Notes: a model not told the origin generated them from the letters alone. A DNA stretch of 64,000 bases from Parapedobacter tibetensis (GCF_024704835.1 NZ_JAMXBE010000009.1:112257-176256); one strand, 5' to 3'; shown: positions 9,281-18,851, numbered from the stretch's first letter. Made by a program: numbers and translations.

Positions 9281-10155
9281 GGGGTTAATTCCTCCCAGCT
9301 GGATATTGGATGCTTCAACCCCAGCATATGGCCTATCATTTGATAAACTTCCGCTTTGGTTTTGCCTTGCTCACGAAGATACTTTATCGATGTCGCTCCT
9401 GCCGATTTGGATAGCTTGCTGTCTGAATTGCTTTTTAGCAGTGGATGGTGAAAGAATATACTGTTAAGAAAGCCCATATACCCCTGTACGTTGGCTAAGT
9501 AATGTTGGGCCAAGGTCGACTCCCATAAATCCGCGCCACGGACCACGAAATCCACGCCATAATGCACATCATCTATCACGGACGCCAATTGGTATGCGGG
9601 GGCACCATGCTTTCTTCTAACCACAAAATACCGCATTGATGTGGGAAGTATGGTGTATTGCGTATTGCCATCTAAACCACGGATGGCGAGCGTGTTTTCG
9701 GCTAAGGTATCCAATCGCCAATTGTATGCTACTCCACCCAAAGGCAATTTTTTTTTCCTACATGTTCCGGAATAAACCCCTTGGGCATCCCTTCGTAACA
9801 CGTCCAACCTAGAACAGTCGCAGGCAAATACTAAGTCCCGTTCACGCAGGCTATGCAAGGCTTCGTGATACAAATCCAAACGGTGGATTTGGGAGTATAT
9901 CGTCTCATATTCATTGTAATTTTTTGGGCCTTCATCCCAAGGAAGCTCCAAATAATCCAAGGTTTCGAAAATGTCCTCTATGTATTCCCGCCTAACTCTT
10001 TCCCTGTCCAAATCATCAATGCGCAGGAAAATCCGTGCTCCCGTTTGCTGGGCAAGGGCCACCGTGATTGCAAAGGAAAATGCATTACCCAAGTGCAAGT
10101 ACCCACTGGGTGTTGGGGCAATTCGAGTACGTTTGAAAGCAAGGTTTCCGCTCAT
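9277..10155 (-). CDS. gluQ: Glutamyl-Q tRNA(Asp) synthetase
   Basis: A 292-residue truncated glutamyl-tRNA synthetase paralogue that attaches glutamate to the queuosine base of tRNA-Asp. It has the class I signatures PTPSGYLHLGN (HLGN at 21-24) and KLSKS (247-251) and lacks the anticodon-binding domain, as GluQ proteins do. The zinc ligands are visible as C112, C114, Y128 and C132, the CxC...YxxxC pattern of this family, which separates it from full-length GltX. It converges on rarA with overlapping stop codons and follows the MATE gene on the same strand by 37 bp, so it may be co-transcribed with it. Confidence 0.9.
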   Translation of the reverse strand: MSGNLAFKRTRIAPTPSGYLHLGNAFSFAITVALAQQTGARIFLRIDDLDRERVRREYIEDIFETLDYLELPWDEGPKNYNEYETIYSQIHRLDLYHEALHSLRERDLVFACDCSRLDVLRRDAQGVYSGTCRKKKLPLGGVAYNWRLDTLAENTLAIRGLDGNTQYTILPTSMRYFVVRRKHGAPAYQLASVIDDVHYGVDFVVRGADLWESTLAQHYLANVQGYMGFLNSIFFHHPLLKSNSDSKLSKSAGATSIKYLREQGKTKAEVYQMIGHMLGLKHPISSWEELTP

Positions 10156-10192
10156 CGCAATGCCAAACTTAATGAATTATGATGAGGTTTCG

Positions 10193-11617
10193 TCATACTT
10201 CTGTCTTCTTCCAATTCCCTCGTTTAAATAATATAAACCCTGCGATGGTGATACCAATCTCCGATGCGGGGATGGCAATAAATACTCCATCAGGCCCTAG
10301 AGCGAAATACTTGGCTAATAGATAGGCCAGTGGCACCTGAAATAACCAGAACCCAAAAAAGTTAATCCATGTGGGTGTACGTGTATCCCCAGCTCCATTG
10401 AATGCATTAACCATCACCATACCCAGTCCGTAAAAAACAAATCCCACGGACATGATGCGCAACGCACGTATGGTCACTTCTTGTATCTGGCTATCATTGG
10501 TGAATATCGCTGCCAACAGCTGGCTAAAAAGCAAAAAGATGACGGTCACTATCAACATGAATATCATGTTATATTTCACGGTTTTCATTACAGCTTGTTC
10601 GGCCCGCAGAAACTGCTTTGCGCCTAAATTTTGTCCTACCAATGTGGTGGCTGCATTGCTTAGCCCCCAGGCAGGCAACATGAAAAACATCATGAGCCTG
10701 AGCGCCGTTTGGTAACCGGCCGAGCCATGATCGCCCCCCGTAACAGCCACCAATTGCGCCAGGAAAATCCAGCTGCAGGATGCGATGGCAAACTGGAGCA
10801 TGCCTGGCATGGCTATAGCAAGCAATGCCTTGATTTGCTTCAAACGGGGCACAAAATGCGCTAAGCGCACCTTCAGCACGAAATCCTTGCCAAACAAATA
10901 ATACAATTGGTAGCACACCCCTATACCTCGGCCCACGGTAGTAGCGATAGCTGCTCCCGTCAACCCAAAGGCCGGTATTGGACCCAGGCCATTAATCAAG
11001 ATAGGGTCAAGCACGATATTTGCGATATTGGCTAACCATAAACTTTTCATGGCGATGGCTGCGTTGCCTACTCCACGGAATATCCCGTTAATCAAAAACA
11101 AAAGCATGATGACCGTGCTTCCACCTGTCATAATCTGTACAAAAGGTGTCCCTTGCAAGGCGGTATCGTGTGAAGCCCCCATAAGCAACAAGATATCTTT
11201 GGCAAACACCAAGCCTGCAATGCTAATCACCGCGTTTATGGCAATGGCGATAAGAATGGCTTGAATACCCGCCCTCCCGGCAGCTTCGGGATTTTTCTCA
11301 CCCACCCGCCTAGCTACGACAGCGGTGGCCGCCATGCTGATTCCGATGGCAATGGCATAGATAATGCTAAGGACGGATTCCGTTAATCCCACCACCTGCA
11401 CCGCCTGACTGCTGTTGGATAGGTGGCCCACGAAATATAAATCGACCAAGGCAAATACCGATTCCATGATCATCTCCAGCATCATGGGAATAGCAAGTAA
11501 CATCACCGACCTACGGATACTTCCCGTCGTATAATCTACATCTTTGCCTGCTAAAGACTGTTTGAGCAATACATAAAAACCAGCAAACCCACGCTGATAT
11601 TTTCGAATATCTGACAT
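10193..11617 (-). CDS. MATE family efflux transporter
   Basis: A 474-residue inner-membrane multidrug/toxin extruder with about 12 hydrophobic segments in two similar halves. Family features seen are the N-terminal LAIPMMLEMIMESVFALVDL and the inter-half region with AGYQTALRLMMFFMLPAWGL, NAATTLVGQNLGA and NAFNGAGDTRTP. It should export cationic compounds in exchange for sodium ions or protons. The substrate cannot be inferred. gluQ lies 37 bp downstream. Confidence 0.93.
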   Translation of the reverse strand: MSDIRKYQRGFAGFYVLLKQSLAGKDVDYTTGSIRRSVMLLAIPMMLEMIMESVFALVDLYFVGHLSNSSQAVQVVGLTESVLSIIYAIAIGISMAATAVVARRVGEKNPEAAGRAGIQAILIAIAINAVISIAGLVFAKDILLLMGASHDTALQGTPFVQIMTGGSTVIMLLFLINGIFRGVGNAAIAMKSLWLANIANIVLDPILINGLGPIPAFGLTGAAIATTVGRGIGVCYQLYYLFGKDFVLKVRLAHFVPRLKQIKALLAIAMPGMLQFAIASCSWIFLAQLVAVTGGDHGSAGYQTALRLMMFFMLPAWGLSNAATTLVGQNLGAKQFLRAEQAVMKTVKYNMIFMLIVTVIFLLFSQLLAAIFTNDSQIQEVTIRALRIMSVGFVFYGLGMVMVNAFNGAGDTRTPTWINFFGFWLFQVPLAYLLAKYFALGPDGVFIAIPASEIGITIAGFILFKRGNWKKTEV

Positions 11618-12053
11618 ATTAATATAAAGTTGAAAAAAAGGAAAATAGAAAAACGACGGTTTGGCAAAACCATCAAAACTACGTTACAGAAAGGTGTGGC
11701 CCTTATTTAGCAGGTGCGGGCTCCTGATATTTTCATCGGAGTAAAAATTTGGTGGCCAAAGATAGATTATTTTTCGGTACTCGGCCAAAATATTTTGGAA
11801 AAAACATGAAACCATTAAAAGTGCACGCTTTTGACACACCTACTGTTCGGAAACGAACACTTTTAATTCGTTCAGATCTATACATACCCCTAGTTATCAA
11901 AAACTTAAAACTTCGGCATGCTCTTTATCATGTATATGATGTGTGTTTGTGAATCACTGGTCCGCTGGCGATATCGTCCCCAACGAATCGCCAGCTCCAG
12001 CTGGTTCATCGCGTTCAATTAATGGTTGAAGAATAGAGGCGGATTGAAAAGCG
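11618..12053. other. Intergenic region between MATE and esterase genes
   Basis: No convincing gene is seen. A perfect 9-bp inverted repeat (GCTGGCGAT at 11964-11972, ATCGCCAGC at 11986-11994, 13-nt loop) has no T-run on either side, so it is not a standard terminator. A 67-codon frame at 11749-11952 matches nothing and is not called. Confidence 0.5.
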
Positions 12054-12968
12054 CTAATTACTTTTCAACCACTCCAAAAAATGATCGAACCATTTATCCT
12101 CCGTAGTTTTGTTATTCAAGCCGAACCCGTGCCCGCCAGCCGGATAGGTGACTAGCCGGGCATCGATACCGTGTTTTGCCAATGCCGCCGCATAAGCTTG
12201 GCTATTGGCAATGGGTACCGTTTTATCGTCTTCGGCATGCACCAGAAAAGCAGGTGGAGTATCGGAGGTTACTTGCAACTCGTTCGAAAAAAGAGTGACA
12301 TTCTTCGCCTCGGGCTTATCTCCCAACAGGTTTTTCCGCGAACCACCATGGGTCATCCCCTCCTGCATGCTGATCACTGGGTATAGAAGCAGCGAAAAAT
12401 CAGGGCGCAGGTAGATGCCGTTCGGATTGTCAATGAGCGCATCCCGGTAGTGGGTGGAAAGGGTGGATGCCAGATGGCCGCCAGCAGATGAACCTGCAAC
12501 GCCGATTTTATCACGGGCAATACCCCACTCATTCGCCCGTTCACGTACCAGTTGCATGGCGCGCTGAGCATCCTGCAATGGACCGATGCGTTTGTCGACC
12601 ATGATTTCGTCTTTGGGCAACCGGTATTTCAATACAAAGGCGGCAATGCCGTTTTCCGCTAATAACCTGGCAATGTCGTGCCCCTCATGGGTAATCGCCA
12701 AAATGCTATATCCTCCTCCCGGGCAGATGATTATGGCTTTACCGGTATTAACGGTGCCCGCAGCGGGAAGGTAGGCCGTGAGTGTGGGTACGGTTACCCC
12801 AGAAACCCGCGTAATCCCATTGCCGTCCGTAACGGCGGCCTCTTCCAAAGCAAACGATTTGCTATTGGGCACATCGCCCTCGTATAGGTCAATGACGACC
12901 TGGCTGCTCACAGACGTCGTTCCGGCAAATAACATCCCCAGACATAAAACAGCCTTCAAATTTTGCAT
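12054..12968 (-). CDS. Secreted alpha/beta-hydrolase, acetyl-esterase/xylan-esterase-like
   Basis: A 304-residue hydrolase with a signal peptide (residues 1-22, ending SVSS). It carries the oxyanion-hole motif CPGGGYSILAITHEG, the nucleophile elbow GVAGSSAGGH (serine in GSSAGG), the acid in HAEDDKTVP and the histidine in GGHGFGL, so the triad is complete. It belongs to the Bacteroidota group of carbohydrate esterase-like BD-FAE/Aes relatives, which often remove acetyl groups from plant polysaccharides. That substrate is inference. It starts 12 bp after the alanine dehydrogenase stop on the same strand, so the pair may share a transcript although the functions are unrelated. Confidence 0.85.
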   Translation of the reverse strand: MQNLKAVLCLGMLFAGTTSVSSQVVIDLYEGDVPNSKSFALEEAAVTDGNGITRVSGVTVPTLTAYLPAAGTVNTGKAIIICPGGGYSILAITHEGHDIARLLAENGIAAFVLKYRLPKDEIMVDKRIGPLQDAQRAMQLVRERANEWGIARDKIGVAGSSAGGHLASTLSTHYRDALIDNPNGIYLRPDFSLLLYPVISMQEGMTHGGSRKNLLGDKPEAKNVTLFSNELQVTSDTPPAFLVHAEDDKTVPIANSQAYAAALAKHGIDARLVTYPAGGHGFGLNNKTTEDKWFDHFLEWLKSN

Positions 12969-12980
12969 ATGTGCTTATTG

Positions 12981-14201
12981 TTAATGGTTAGAAACGACTA
13001 GTAAATCCAAATCCTTGGGTGTAAGGTTGAATTTGTTTGCTATATCTTTGTTCGTCAAGTGTCCTTGGTAAAGGTAAATGGCATTTCGGAAACCTGGTCT
13101 AGCCCAGATCAGGTTCATGATGCCGCCCATCTCCCCGATGTCCAAAAGAATAGGCGTAAAAATATTGGTCAACGCGTAGGTAGCCGTTCGCGCCACCCTT
13201 GAAGCGATGTTGGGCACACAATAGTGGATTACATCGTACTTCCTGAATACTGGTTTGTCATGATTGGTAATGGATGAAGTCTCGAAACACCCCCCTTGAT
13301 CGATACTTATATCAATCAATACGGAGTTGGGTTTCATTTTCGAAACGGTTTCCTCATTGATGATGCAAGGGCTTCGACCATTAGTGGCTCTGATGGCCCC
13401 GATCACCACATCGCACGAAATGACAGCTTTTCGCAATACGATGGGTTGAATAACCGATGTGAATACCCTGCTGCCCACATTGTTTTGCAAACGCCTCAAC
13501 CGGTAAACCGAGCTATCAAATACCTTCACCTGTGCCCCTAATGCTATAGCAGTTCGCGCCGCGAATTCACCCACAGTACCCGCTCCCAAAATAACCATTT
13601 CGGTGGGAGGCACTCCCGTAATGCCGCCCAACATCAACCCTTTGCCTTCAAATACATTACTGAGGTATTCTGCCGCAATGAGGACGGAAGTGGCACCAAC
13701 GATCTCACTCATAGCACGCACTACGGTAAGGGTCTTGCCTTCGTCGCGCAGGTATTCATAGGAAAGCGCCGTTACTTTCTTTTTCATAAGCGCATGAAGA
13801 TGGTCGAGGCTCATCAATGAAGGTTGTTGCGATGAAAGCAACACCTGCCCACTCCGCATCATCGCTATTTCCTCCATTGTAGGGGGGGAAATTTTGATAA
13901 TGATGTCAGCTTTATAAACCTCCTCCTTGTTGTGTACAATGAGGGCCCCTTGCTCGCTGTAATGGTGATCGAGAAAATTGGCCGCTTCGCCCGCACCGCT
14001 TTCTAGTACCACGTCATGGCCGTTTTCAATGAGCAAGGCAACGGAAAGCGGAGTTAGCGGCACACGGTTCTCCTGAAAACTGATCTCCTTCGGTATCCCA
14101 ATATAAAGATTGTTTTTCTTCTTTCCGGTTTCAAGCATGGCTTCCTGCGGCTGCAACAAAGCCTGGCGCGCCAATTTAGATAGCTCACTCATGATACGCA
14201 C
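12981..14201 (-). CDS. ald: Alanine dehydrogenase
   Basis: A 406-residue NAD-dependent L-alanine dehydrogenase (alanine to pyruvate and ammonia) of the AlaDh/PNT family. Seen: the N-terminal catalytic half (IGIPKEISFQENRVPLTP, then SYEYLRDEG), the Rossmann motif VILGAGTVGEFAARTA and the C-terminal DISIDQGGCFETS. Compared with short bacterial Ald it has about 30 extra N-terminal residues (LARQALLQPQEAML), as is usual in Sphingobacteriaceae. Met4 is an alternative start. The enzyme lets amino-acid carbon and nitrogen enter central metabolism. Confidence 0.93.
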   Translation of the reverse strand: MRIMSELSKLARQALLQPQEAMLETGKKKNNLYIGIPKEISFQENRVPLTPLSVALLIENGHDVVLESGAGEAANFLDHHYSEQGALIVHNKEEVYKADIIIKISPPTMEEIAMMRSGQVLLSSQQPSLMSLDHLHALMKKKVTALSYEYLRDEGKTLTVVRAMSEIVGATSVLIAAEYLSNVFEGKGLMLGGITGVPPTEMVILGAGTVGEFAARTAIALGAQVKVFDSSVYRLRRLQNNVGSRVFTSVIQPIVLRKAVISCDVVIGAIRATNGRSPCIINEETVSKMKPNSVLIDISIDQGGCFETSSITNHDKPVFRKYDVIHYCVPNIASRVARTATYALTNIFTPILLDIGEMGGIMNLIWARPGFRNAIYLYQGHLTNKDIANKFNLTPKDLDLLVVSNH

Positions 14202-14261
14202 ATTTTTATTAGCATATGTTTTGCTTTAATGGTAATAAAACCCTGCCTAATGCAGGTAGAT

Positions 14262-14279
14262 ATCCGCCAGCTGGCGGAT
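14262..14279. repeat. Perfect 18-bp palindrome (ATCCGCCAGCTGGCGGAT)
   Basis: The palindrome lies between the divergent ald and CapD genes and is preceded by a second small dyad (CCTGC, then GCAGG, at about 14242-14256). It could be a dimer-binding site or a copy of a dispersed extragenic palindrome; there is no T-run. Similar GCCATCCGCC arms occur in the terminator at 4321. Confidence 0.5.
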
Positions 14280-14415
14280 GCTTTCTCACTAAAATTTGGG
14301 TTCAACATGCGAAAATAATCAAAGTTTTAATAATAACGGTAGGTAAAAACAATTAGCCAGTTGAAAAAATTGCTACTTGTTATCAATAACGAAATAAACT
14401 TAAACACAGAATAGC

Positions 14416-14445
14416 TTGTTTACTATTGGAAAATCAGTATATTTG
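14416..14445 (+). promoter_or_regulatory. Bacteroidota-type promoter for the CapD-like gene
   Basis: TTG (14416-14418), a 19-bp spacer and TATATTTG (14438-14445) match the -33/-7 consensus; the leader would be about 50 nt. Confidence 0.65.
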
Positions 14446-14500
14446 ACACGCATTTGCCATGATGTATCGTACTGATTTAATGCCTTTTTAATCATATTGG

Positions 14501-16429
14501 ATGTTTGATAGGTTTAACATCGTTCCCCGTTGGATTATTTTCACGCTCGATTTGTGCTGTAGTGCGTTTGCATTGTTTTTTGCTTACCTGTTACTGAACA
14601 GCTTTGCCTATGTCATGATTAACTCTACTGATTTCAGTCGCAAGTTGTTGGTTGTATTGATTGTAAATACGGGAGTGTTCTATCAGCTGAAAATGTATGC
14701 TGGCATTGTGCGCTACACGAGCGCACTAGATTCGGTACGTATCCTATCATCGGTATCTTTGAGCGTGGTTTTTCTGTTTTTGCTAAACACGGTATTGATA
14801 GCCCTCAATTATGTGCCCTTATTATCCAATAGTCTCTTGATTGCCTATGGCTTGATGAGTTTCTTGCTGTTGATCACTTATCGTTCAACGGTCAAGCTGT
14901 TCTTTTTGTACATCAAAAATATGAAGGTGACTCGTCGGCAAACCGTCGTCTTCGGGGCTGGGGACATCGGGATTGCCGCCAAAAGAACGTTGGACCATGA
15001 CCATAATTCCAACAACGTAGTAGTCGCATTCATTGACGATAACATACAGAAGGTAGGCAAGGTCATTGATGGTGTACGTATATACCATACTGACTATTTT
15101 GAACAGCTCATCCTACAAGGCAAAGTAGATGAGCTGATTATTTCTTCCCATAATATTCCCATAGAAAAAAAAGCGAATATTGTAGACATCTGCCTGGAGC
15201 AGAACATCAAAGTACTCACCATGCCTCCGGTGAACCGCCTTATCAATGGTGAAGTGACACCTGGCCAAATCCAGAAGATGCGGATTGAGGACCTCTTGGA
15301 GCGCGAGCCCATTAAGATTGACAACCAATCGATTCGCGAGCAATTGATTGGCAAGCGTATTTTGGTTACGGGGGCCGCCGGTTCCATCGGCAGCGAGATT
15401 GCTAGGCAATTGGGGAGATATTCCCCTCAAATGATTATCCTGACCGATCAAGCGGAGACTCCTTTGCACGAATTGCAGCTAGAATTGGAAGATTTTCAAA
15501 AAAACCAGGTGTATCATGCCTATATTGGAGATATCCGCGATAAAGAGCGCATGCATGCCCTGTTTAGCACATTCAAGCCGCATTATGTGTATCATGCCGC
15601 GGCATATAAACATGTGCCGATGATGGAAAACCATCCCGTTGAAGCGGTACGTACCAACATTATGGGCACCCGACTCATCGCCCGCTTATCCGTGGAATAT
15701 GGTGTCGAAAAATTTGTGATGATTTCTACGGACAAAGCTGTGAACCCCACCAATGTAATGGGGGCTTCCAAACGGATAGCGGAAATATATGTACAAACAT
15801 ATTTCGCCCATTTGGCACAGCGGAATGCCTTACTGAACGGTGATGGTAAATCCTATACCCGTTTCATCACCACCCGGTTCGGCAATGTTTTGGGTTCCAA
15901 TGGTTCGGTAATACCTCGTTTTAAGGCCCAAATTGAAAAAGGGGGGCCGGTGACGGTAACTCACCCGGAAATCACTCGGTATTTCATGACGATCCCTGAA
16001 GCGTGCCAATTGGTACTGGAAGCAGGATCCATGGGTAAAGGGGGTGAGATTTATGTATTCGATATGGGCAAGTCTGTGAAGATTGTCGAGTTGGCCAGCA
16101 AAATGATCAAATTGTCTGGACTCATACCCAACAAAGACATCAATATCGAATATTCTGGGTTGAGACCGGGAGAGAAGCTATACGAAGAACTCCTCAATGA
16201 TCTGGAAAATACGTTGCCCACTCATCATCGCAAAATCATGATTGCCAAAGTAAGGGATTATGATTTTGAAACGGTTGAAAAACAAATAGACCTGTTAATC
16301 AAAACAGCCAAAAATCAAAATGAACGGGAAATCGTATTGAAAATGAAAGAATTGGTTCCTGAATTCAAGAGTAATAATTCCATCTATGAGGAATTAGACA
16401 AAAAAAAGAAAAAACCCCTTGATCTTTGA
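14501..16429 (+). CDS. Membrane-anchored nucleoside-diphosphate-sugar epimerase/dehydratase (CapD/FlaA1-like)
   Basis: A 642-residue polysaccharide-biosynthesis protein. Four N-terminal membrane helices (about 10-125) are followed by a first Rossmann-like domain (VVFGAGDIGIAAKRTL, about 147-165) and a second, catalytic extended-SDR domain from about residue 285 (GKRILVTGAAGSIGSEIARQ). YKHVPMME and STDKAVNPTNVMGASKR are the CapD/FlaA1 signatures; the usual SDR tyrosine is replaced by methionine, as in this 4,6-dehydratase group. It probably converts UDP-GlcNAc to a 4-keto-6-deoxy sugar for capsule, O-antigen or glycoprotein glycans. No glycosyltransferases are adjacent. Confidence 0.92.
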   Translation: MFDRFNIVPRWIIFTLDLCCSAFALFFAYLLLNSFAYVMINSTDFSRKLLVVLIVNTGVFYQLKMYAGIVRYTSALDSVRILSSVSLSVVFLFLLNTVLIALNYVPLLSNSLLIAYGLMSFLLLITYRSTVKLFFLYIKNMKVTRRQTVVFGAGDIGIAAKRTLDHDHNSNNVVVAFIDDNIQKVGKVIDGVRIYHTDYFEQLILQGKVDELIISSHNIPIEKKANIVDICLEQNIKVLTMPPVNRLINGEVTPGQIQKMRIEDLLEREPIKIDNQSIREQLIGKRILVTGAAGSIGSEIARQLGRYSPQMIILTDQAETPLHELQLELEDFQKNQVYHAYIGDIRDKERMHALFSTFKPHYVYHAAAYKHVPMMENHPVEAVRTNIMGTRLIARLSVEYGVEKFVMISTDKAVNPTNVMGASKRIAEIYVQTYFAHLAQRNALLNGDGKSYTRFITTRFGNVLGSNGSVIPRFKAQIEKGGPVTVTHPEITRYFMTIPEACQLVLEAGSMGKGGEIYVFDMGKSVKIVELASKMIKLSGLIPNKDINIEYSGLRPGEKLYEELLNDLENTLPTHHRKIMIAKVRDYDFETVEKQIDLLIKTAKNQNEREIVLKMKELVPEFKSNNSIYEELDKKKKKPLDL

Positions 16430-16549
16430 TTTCGGGCAAATACCTATCATAGTCCGCCCTGAGCCATTTATTTCCCTCACCGATTTCATACCTACGCAGT
16501 ACACTTAGAAAGCTTGTGCCATTATCATACATTTACAATACAAAAAACC

Positions 16550-16580
16550 TTGCATATAATTTGTAAAAGTGTATTTTTGC
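16550..16580 (+). promoter_or_regulatory. Bacteroidota-type promoter for the TPR-ribH pair
   Basis: TTG (16550-16552), a 19-bp spacer and TATTTTTGC (16572-16580) fit the consensus, about 22 bp before the ATG at 16603. Confidence 0.65.
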
Positions 16581-16602
16581 AGTCCGAATTTTAGAAACAG
16601 AA

Positions 16603-17286
16603 ATGTCAAGTAATCAAAAACATAAAACCGTTGCGGAGACTCCCGCCAAAAAACCAGGAAGTGGTAGCTTCATCCAAGAAAACCAGAAGAGCTTGGCTTT
16701 CATCATAGGTGGCATCGTGGTGTTGCTGTTGCTTTACATCGGCTACCAGCGGTTCTACTTAGCTCCGCGCGCTACAACGGCGGCAGACCAGCTTTTCAAA
16801 GCGGAGACCTATGCTACGATAGATTCATTACAACAACGTGCCATTGATGGCGATGGGTCATATCCAGGATTTAAAGAAATCGCGGGCGAATATGAGAACA
16901 CAAAATCCGCAAACATCGCTAATGCATACCTAGGAGGATTATACCTACGGCAAGGCAACTACCAGGAGGCCGTAAACGCACTTGAAAAATATAGCAATAC
17001 GGGCAGCACCGTGTTGGATCCCTTGGTCATTGGTTTGCTTGGGGATGCATATTCCGAACTAAAGGATTATAAAAAGGCGGCTTCCTACTACAAGAAGGCG
17101 GCTGATAAAAATTCAAACACATTCACTTCCCCTTTACTACTCAAAAAACTGGGACTTGTATACGAGGCCCAGAATGATTTCAAACAAGCACTTGAAGCGT
17201 ACAAGCGGATTCAATCGGATTTTCCTGAAAGCCATGAAGCTACGTCCATAGAAAGTTATATCGCGCGGGCAGAAGCGCAATTGTAA
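16603..17286 (+). CDS. Membrane-anchored tetratricopeptide protein (YfgM-like)
   Basis: A 227-residue protein with a polar N-terminus, one membrane helix (about 31-49, LAFIIGGIVVLLLLYIGYQ) and a periplasmic TPR domain (for example AYLGGLYLRQGNYQEAVNA, GDAYSELKDYKKAASYYKKA). This layout is that of YfgM-like proteins, which work with periplasmic chaperones and the Sec translocon. ribH begins 10 bp downstream, a very common neighbour pair in Bacteroidota, and both share the promoter at 16550. The chaperone role is known for the E. coli relative only. Confidence 0.85.
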   Translation: MSSNQKHKTVAETPAKKPGSGSFIQENQKSLAFIIGGIVVLLLLYIGYQRFYLAPRATTAADQLFKAETYATIDSLQQRAIDGDGSYPGFKEIAGEYENTKSANIANAYLGGLYLRQGNYQEAVNALEKYSNTGSTVLDPLVIGLLGDAYSELKDYKKAASYYKKAADKNSNTFTSPLLLKKLGLVYEAQNDFKQALEAYKRIQSDFPESHEATSIESYIARAEAQL

Positions 17287-17296
17287 CCCCAGTGGT

Positions 17297-17788
17297 ATGG
17301 CTAGTAACAACAAGAGTTTATCGGATTTTTCCCATATAGCAGTTGCCTCAGCTACTCCTTATCGATTTGGTATTGTGGCATCGCAATGGAATGCCGAAGT
17401 CACGGGTAGTTTGTTGAAAGGGGCTTATGAAGTGTTGAAAAAACATGGGACCCTTGGGGAAAACATAAGGATTGTGCATGTCCCTGGCAGCTATGAATTG
17501 ACTAGCGGGGCAGATATCCTGCTCCGTGATGGCACATTGGACGCCGTGATATGCCTTGGTTGCGTGATACAGGGCGAGACAAAGCATTTTGACTACATCT
17601 GCAGCGCTGTTGCCCACGGCATCACAAATCTGGCATTGAAACATAATATACCTGTCATTTTCGGCGTTTTAACCACAGACAATTTACAGCAGGCACTGGA
17701 TAGGGCCGGCGGCAAACATGGCAATAAAGGAGAAGAGGCCGCAGTGACTGCCATCCAAATGGCGACTTTGAATGCCACCATGAGATAG
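17297..17788 (+). CDS. ribH: 6,7-dimethyl-8-ribityllumazine synthase
   Basis: A 163-residue riboflavin-pathway enzyme that condenses the ribityl-aminopyrimidinedione with dihydroxybutanone phosphate and normally assembles into icosahedral or pentameric shells. Seen: RFGIVASQWNAEVT, the substrate loop VPGSYELTSGAD, GCVIQGETKHFDYICSA and PVIFGVLTTDNLQQALDRAGG with the C-terminal NKGEEAA stretch. Length is typical. Confidence 0.96.
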   Translation: MASNNKSLSDFSHIAVASATPYRFGIVASQWNAEVTGSLLKGAYEVLKKHGTLGENIRIVHVPGSYELTSGADILLRDGTLDAVICLGCVIQGETKHFDYICSAVAHGITNLALKHNIPVIFGVLTTDNLQQALDRAGGKHGNKGEEAAVTAIQMATLNATMR

Positions 17789-17870
17789 TTTATTAGCTAA
17801 GATGTTGATGGATGGCAAACGTTTTCGGTACTAATTTTGCTATAATTATAGTCACAGAAACTTATCTCAT

Positions 17871-17993
17871 ATGAAAAGGGTCCTTTCTATAGCCATCATG
17901 CTTCTTATACTGACTTCACTAACGATGCAGTCCTGTTCGAGAAAAACCTGCCCCGCCTATAATACTTATCCAAAAACAAAACGGGTTCGGTAA
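17871..17993 (+). CDS. Very small lipoprotein, 40 residues
   Basis: An ATG-to-TAA frame encodes a lysine-led hydrophobic signal (MKRVLSIAIMLLILTSLTM), the lipobox MQSC and a 19-residue mature tail with CPAYNTYPKTKR. The regular lipoprotein signal and the CPAY motif argue for a real gene; comparable tiny CPAY-type lipoproteins are common in Sphingobacteriaceae, from memory. It follows ribH by 82 bp. Function unknown. Confidence 0.65.
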   Translation: MKRVLSIAIMLLILTSLTMQSCSRKTCPAYNTYPKTKRVR

Positions 17994-18098
17994 TTGTTAC
18001 TTTTGTTTGGAGAAATAATCAATATTGCTGTCATTCGTGTTTTTAGCATGTTCAATATAGCTGATGTTACAGGCTATTTGTGAAATAGATTTATAGAG

Positions 18099-18851
18099 AT
18101 GGTGGACAATTATGTAAAGATCAACCTGGCCCTATTTCTTACTTTGCTTATTTTTTTTACGACGACCCATGGCCAACCGGCCACCAATTCGAGCGTGGCA
18201 GCCAAACTATGGGAAGGAATAGGCGGTAAAGAAAATTGGCAAAATGCCCGGTACTTCATGTTTAGCTGTATTGGAGGGGAGAAACATTCCTTTGCACAAG
18301 GCGAACGTAAATATTTATGGGATAAACTCTCTGGCAATTGTCGTTTTGATGGCGTTACTACAGATGATGAAAATGTGATTGTACTATTCAACGTCAAAAC
18401 GGCTGAAGGCACGGCATATATCAATGGTATAAAGATTGATAATCAACGGGTTGCTGCTGATATTATCGACGAGGTAAGGTCTGATTTTGAAAAGGATGCA
18501 TACCTATTGTTTTTACCCACAGCCTTAGAAGGGAACAGCGTTTCGTATACCGTAGCAGAAGAAAAGTTAATCGGATCACAACGTTTTACCGTAGTGAACA
18601 TCAAAAACCCAAAAACAAGCTTTGAAACTGCAATAGATGGCCAATTATACATGGATGCCCAAACCGGGCAAATCCAGGAATGGAGGCCGAAACGTGCTGC
18701 AAACCATTTCTCCATAAGTGGATTCAAGGATATCGGCGGGGGGCTGGTATTGCCTACCCGTTTTACCGGGAGTGATACAACCACGAGCGTAACATACCCG
18801 CTTGCGGCGGCATTGGTCAATATAGAAGCTCAAAAATTTAACAAACCCTAG
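18099..18851 (+). CDS. Secreted protein of unknown function, LolA-like outline
   Basis: A 250-residue protein with a signal peptide (about 1-25, LALFLTLLIFFTTTHG then Q). The mature part begins AAKLWEGIGGKENWQNARY and is all-beta in appearance, ending with a set of strands (YMDAQTGQIQEWRP, GGGLVLPTRFTGSD). This resembles Bacteroidota outer-membrane-lipoprotein-sorting-like proteins, but no diagnostic motif is present, so the resemblance is tentative. It is monocistronic; the next gene is convergent, 19 bp away. Confidence 0.75.
   Translation: MVDNYVKINLALFLTLLIFFTTTHGQPATNSSVAAKLWEGIGGKENWQNARYFMFSCIGGEKHSFAQGERKYLWDKLSGNCRFDGVTTDDENVIVLFNVKTAEGTAYINGIKIDNQRVAADIIDEVRSDFEKDAYLLFLPTALEGNSVSYTVAEEKLIGSQRFTVVNIKNPKTSFETAIDGQLYMDAQTGQIQEWRPKRAANHFSISGFKDIGGGLVLPTRFTGSDTTTSVTYPLAAALVNIEAQKFNKP

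Noticed and set aside
11749-11952. 67-codon plus-strand frame between the MATE and esterase genes
   Set aside because: No signal, domain or family-like composition, and no promoter; more likely chance.
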